Source: Picocystis sp. L7 | Lineage: Eukaryota > Chlorophyta > Picocystophyceae > Picocystales > Picocystaceae | NCBI GenBank assembly: GCA_020975725.1 | Contig: QXJR01000004.1 | Location: forward strand, 372,001-436,000 | Length of the DNA: 64,000 bases | Direction of reading: 5' to 3' | Shown: in pieces, positions 62,593 to 64,000 of the stretch | How positions within the stretch are numbered: position 1 is the stretch's first letter | Layout of the letters: each line of letters begins with the position of its first letter | Position numbers and translations under genes: made by a program | Notes under the pieces: model-generated | What the model was told of the DNA's origin: nothing | The model's input: only the letters and a program-made list of their open reading frames with translations | Database searches by the model: none

Positions 62593-63783
62593 ATGGAAGG
62601 CTCCCAAGAACAGCCCTCGGGACCCGACCCTTTCGAAGGCGCAGCAGAGCTACATGACGATCTGTTGCGCAACTTCGCCGAAACAGGCATGTACGACCTG
62701 GCCAGTGATCTAGGCATCATCCAAAACGGACACCTGAGCGAGTTCTGGACGCCGCAGCCGGAAGAACGTGGCACTCACCCTACCTCAGGAACGCCTGCCG
62801 GAACCAAGGGAGGAAACCTTCGCGGGAACGCATCAGGAAACAAACGACCAGGTGAAGCGGCTCGAGCCGCAGAAGCCGCGGCCAATGCGGCTCGAAAACG
62901 ACTGGCAGAATCTACGCCGGGATACGTGGCACCGGAAACAAGAGGGGAAAGTCCTTCGGAACAAGAGGAGCTCCTCCAATCCAAAAGCAAGAAGTTGAAG
63001 AAAGGACACAAGCCCATGCAAGAAAAGACGGGAAAAGGACTCCGTCATTTTAGTATGAAAGTTTGTGAGAAGGTAGAGAGCAAGGGAAGGACAACATACA
63101 ACGAAGTTGCAGACGAGCTGGTTGGAGAGTTCACCAGTGGGGCTATGGGAGATGGGATCCAGTACGATGAAAAGAACATAAGGAGGAGGGTATATGATGC
63201 GTTGAATGTCCTGATGGCCATGGAAATCATCTCGAAAGATAAGAAGGAGATCCAGTGGAAAGGCCTGCCCTCCACAACAGATGCAGATATTGAGCAGATG
63301 AGGGCGGAAAGGCTGCGGAGTTTAGCTAGGTTTGAGAAAAAGAGGGCCTACTTAAACGAGCTTGTGGAGCAACATGACTCCCTCAAAGCCCTTCTGCAAA
63401 ACAACAGAGAGAATCCAAAGGCTGAGAGCACAACTGGTATTCATCTTCCTTTCATATTAGTTCAGACGAAACCCAATGCTACCATCGAGATTGAGATTTC
63501 GGAGGATATGCAGCTTGTTCATTTTGATTTCAATAACTCACCTTTTGAGATCCATGATGATAGTTATGTGTTGAAAAAGATGTCTGAAAAAGAGAAAACC
63601 TCGACAGGATATTTTGAGAATAGTGGACTTGGGGGGGAGGGTCAGGAATTCCTGCAGCAGGCAGAGTCTTCCGATCAGGCATTTTTGAACCAGGCAGCGG
63701 GCTTGAGTAGTCCAGCCAAACATCTCCCTCTAGATAGACTACAGGAAATGCACACCCCACCAAACACGTCTGGAAAACACTGA
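62593..63783 (+). CDS. DP: Transcription factor DP (E2F dimerisation partner)
   Basis: DP binds DNA as a dimer with E2F at the G1/S boundary. The 396-residue protein has an Ala/Glu-rich N-terminus, then the DNA-binding winged-helix domain: GKGLRHFSMKVCEKVESKGR, TTYNEVADELV and NIRRRVYDALNVLMAMEIIS, followed by KDKKEIQWKGLP (about 145-235). The RRxYD signature is present as RRRVYD. The coiled-coil dimerisation segment is MRAERLRSLARFEKKRAYLN. The DP C-terminal domain reads HLPFILVQTKPNATIEIEIS then MQLVHFDFNNSPFEIHDDSY. The C-terminal 70 residues are Gln/Ser-rich. NIRRRVYDALNVLMA plus the DKKEIQWKGLP block marks it as DP and not E2F. The start is the first ATG after GC-rich sequence. Confidence 0.96.
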   Translation: MEGSQEQPSGPDPFEGAAELHDDLLRNFAETGMYDLASDLGIIQNGHLSEFWTPQPEERGTHPTSGTPAGTKGGNLRGNASGNKRPGEAARAAEAAANAARKRLAESTPGYVAPETRGESPSEQEELLQSKSKKLKKGHKPMQEKTGKGLRHFSMKVCEKVESKGRTTYNEVADELVGEFTSGAMGDGIQYDEKNIRRRVYDALNVLMAMEIISKDKKEIQWKGLPSTTDADIEQMRAERLRSLARFEKKRAYLNELVEQHDSLKALLQNNRENPKAESTTGIHLPFILVQTKPNATIEIEISEDMQLVHFDFNNSPFEIHDDSYVLKKMSEKEKTSTGYFENSGLGGEGQEFLQQAESSDQAFLNQAAGLSSPAKHLPLDRLQEMHTPPNTSGKH

Positions 63784-64000
63784 CAGTGTTCCTTCATCTG
63801 TTCCAAGATGCAAATATCACCATTTTTTGACAGTTTCCAATGCATTGACAGCACTTTCTCACTTGTGGCCAAACAAATGGGTACTTCCTCTAGGAGAAGC
63901 ATCCTTTATTGCAGTAAATACTCTTCAGGTAGAGAAGACATTTGTTGCCCGTGCCATCGAATAATTATGCTTGGTCCGCAAAGTAGAGATTACGGAGCGG
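63784..64000. other. 3' flank of DP, possible end of a convergent gene
   Basis: Mostly AT-rich 3' UTR-like sequence. On the minus strand, the last 36 nt read as PLRNLYFADQA followed by a stop at 63967-63965; this could be the end of a gene entering from the right, but too little is visible to support it. Confidence 0.2.

Noticed and set aside
1-64000. CRISPR arrays, insertion sequences with terminal repeats, and rRNA genes
   Set aside because: None was seen; the only tandem array is the RPB1 CTD, and the only long direct repeat is the lipase tract.

Overview
The window looks like nuclear DNA of a unicellular green-lineage alga. Eukaryotic housekeeping genes (RNA polymerase II RPB1, gamma-COP, UTP6, BAP31, a SEC23-like protein) sit beside plant-type ones: a TGD4-like chloroplast lipid-transfer protein, transketolase with a plastid presequence, an organelle-type prolyl-tRNA synthetase, plant-like glutamate decarboxylase, an E2F partner DP and a ubiquitin-like/LRR protein of the plant type. 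I cannot name the species. Genes are compact. Where introns exist they are short (about 74-109 nt, GT-AG) and lie near the 5' end. RPB1, transketolase, UTP6 and MetRS are single uninterrupted frames.

Layout. 1-8.5 kb: UBL-LRR protein (cut by the window edge), glutamate decarboxylase, an unknown single-pass membrane protein, gamma-COP. 8.5-11.3 kb: a GC-rich 5' flank, an island of decayed coding sequence and a possible small membrane protein. 11.4-17.3 kb: ProRS, MetRS and BAP31, all on the minus strand. 17.3-19.2 kb: a second decayed patch. 19.2-25.2 kb: UTP6, a SixA-like histidine phosphatase, a membrane-anchored S28 peptidase, and a three-exon Yippee gene. 25.2-29.3 kb: GC-rich flank, then the largest decayed island but one. 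29.3-34 kb: phosphoacetylglucosamine mutase and a SEC23-like protein. 34-37 kb: third large island. 37-45.1 kb: an RPEL-repeat protein, three tandem monoacylglycerol-lipase-like genes, and a TMEM245/AI-2E-like membrane protein. 45.3-47.5 kb: plastid transketolase. 47.5-52.1 kb: GC-rich flank and decayed island. 52.1-64 kb: TGD4-like gene, RPB1 with a perfectly uniform Ala7 CTD, a D-box protein, and DP.

The genes form no operon-like pathway; they are an ordinary mixed eukaryotic neighbourhood. Loose themes are membrane and lipid handling (lipase trio, TGD4, BAP31, gamma-COP, SEC23-like), translation (two aminoacyl-tRNA synthetases, UTP6) and cell cycle (DP next to a protein with a destruction box). 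The most notable points are a 443-nt, 99.5%-identical tract shared by two of the three lipase paralogues (recent gene conversion), missing clamp zinc ligands in RPB1, 22 identical YSPTSPA heptads, an RPEL protein in an alga, and fossil coding islands in which two copies appear to share a protein motif.
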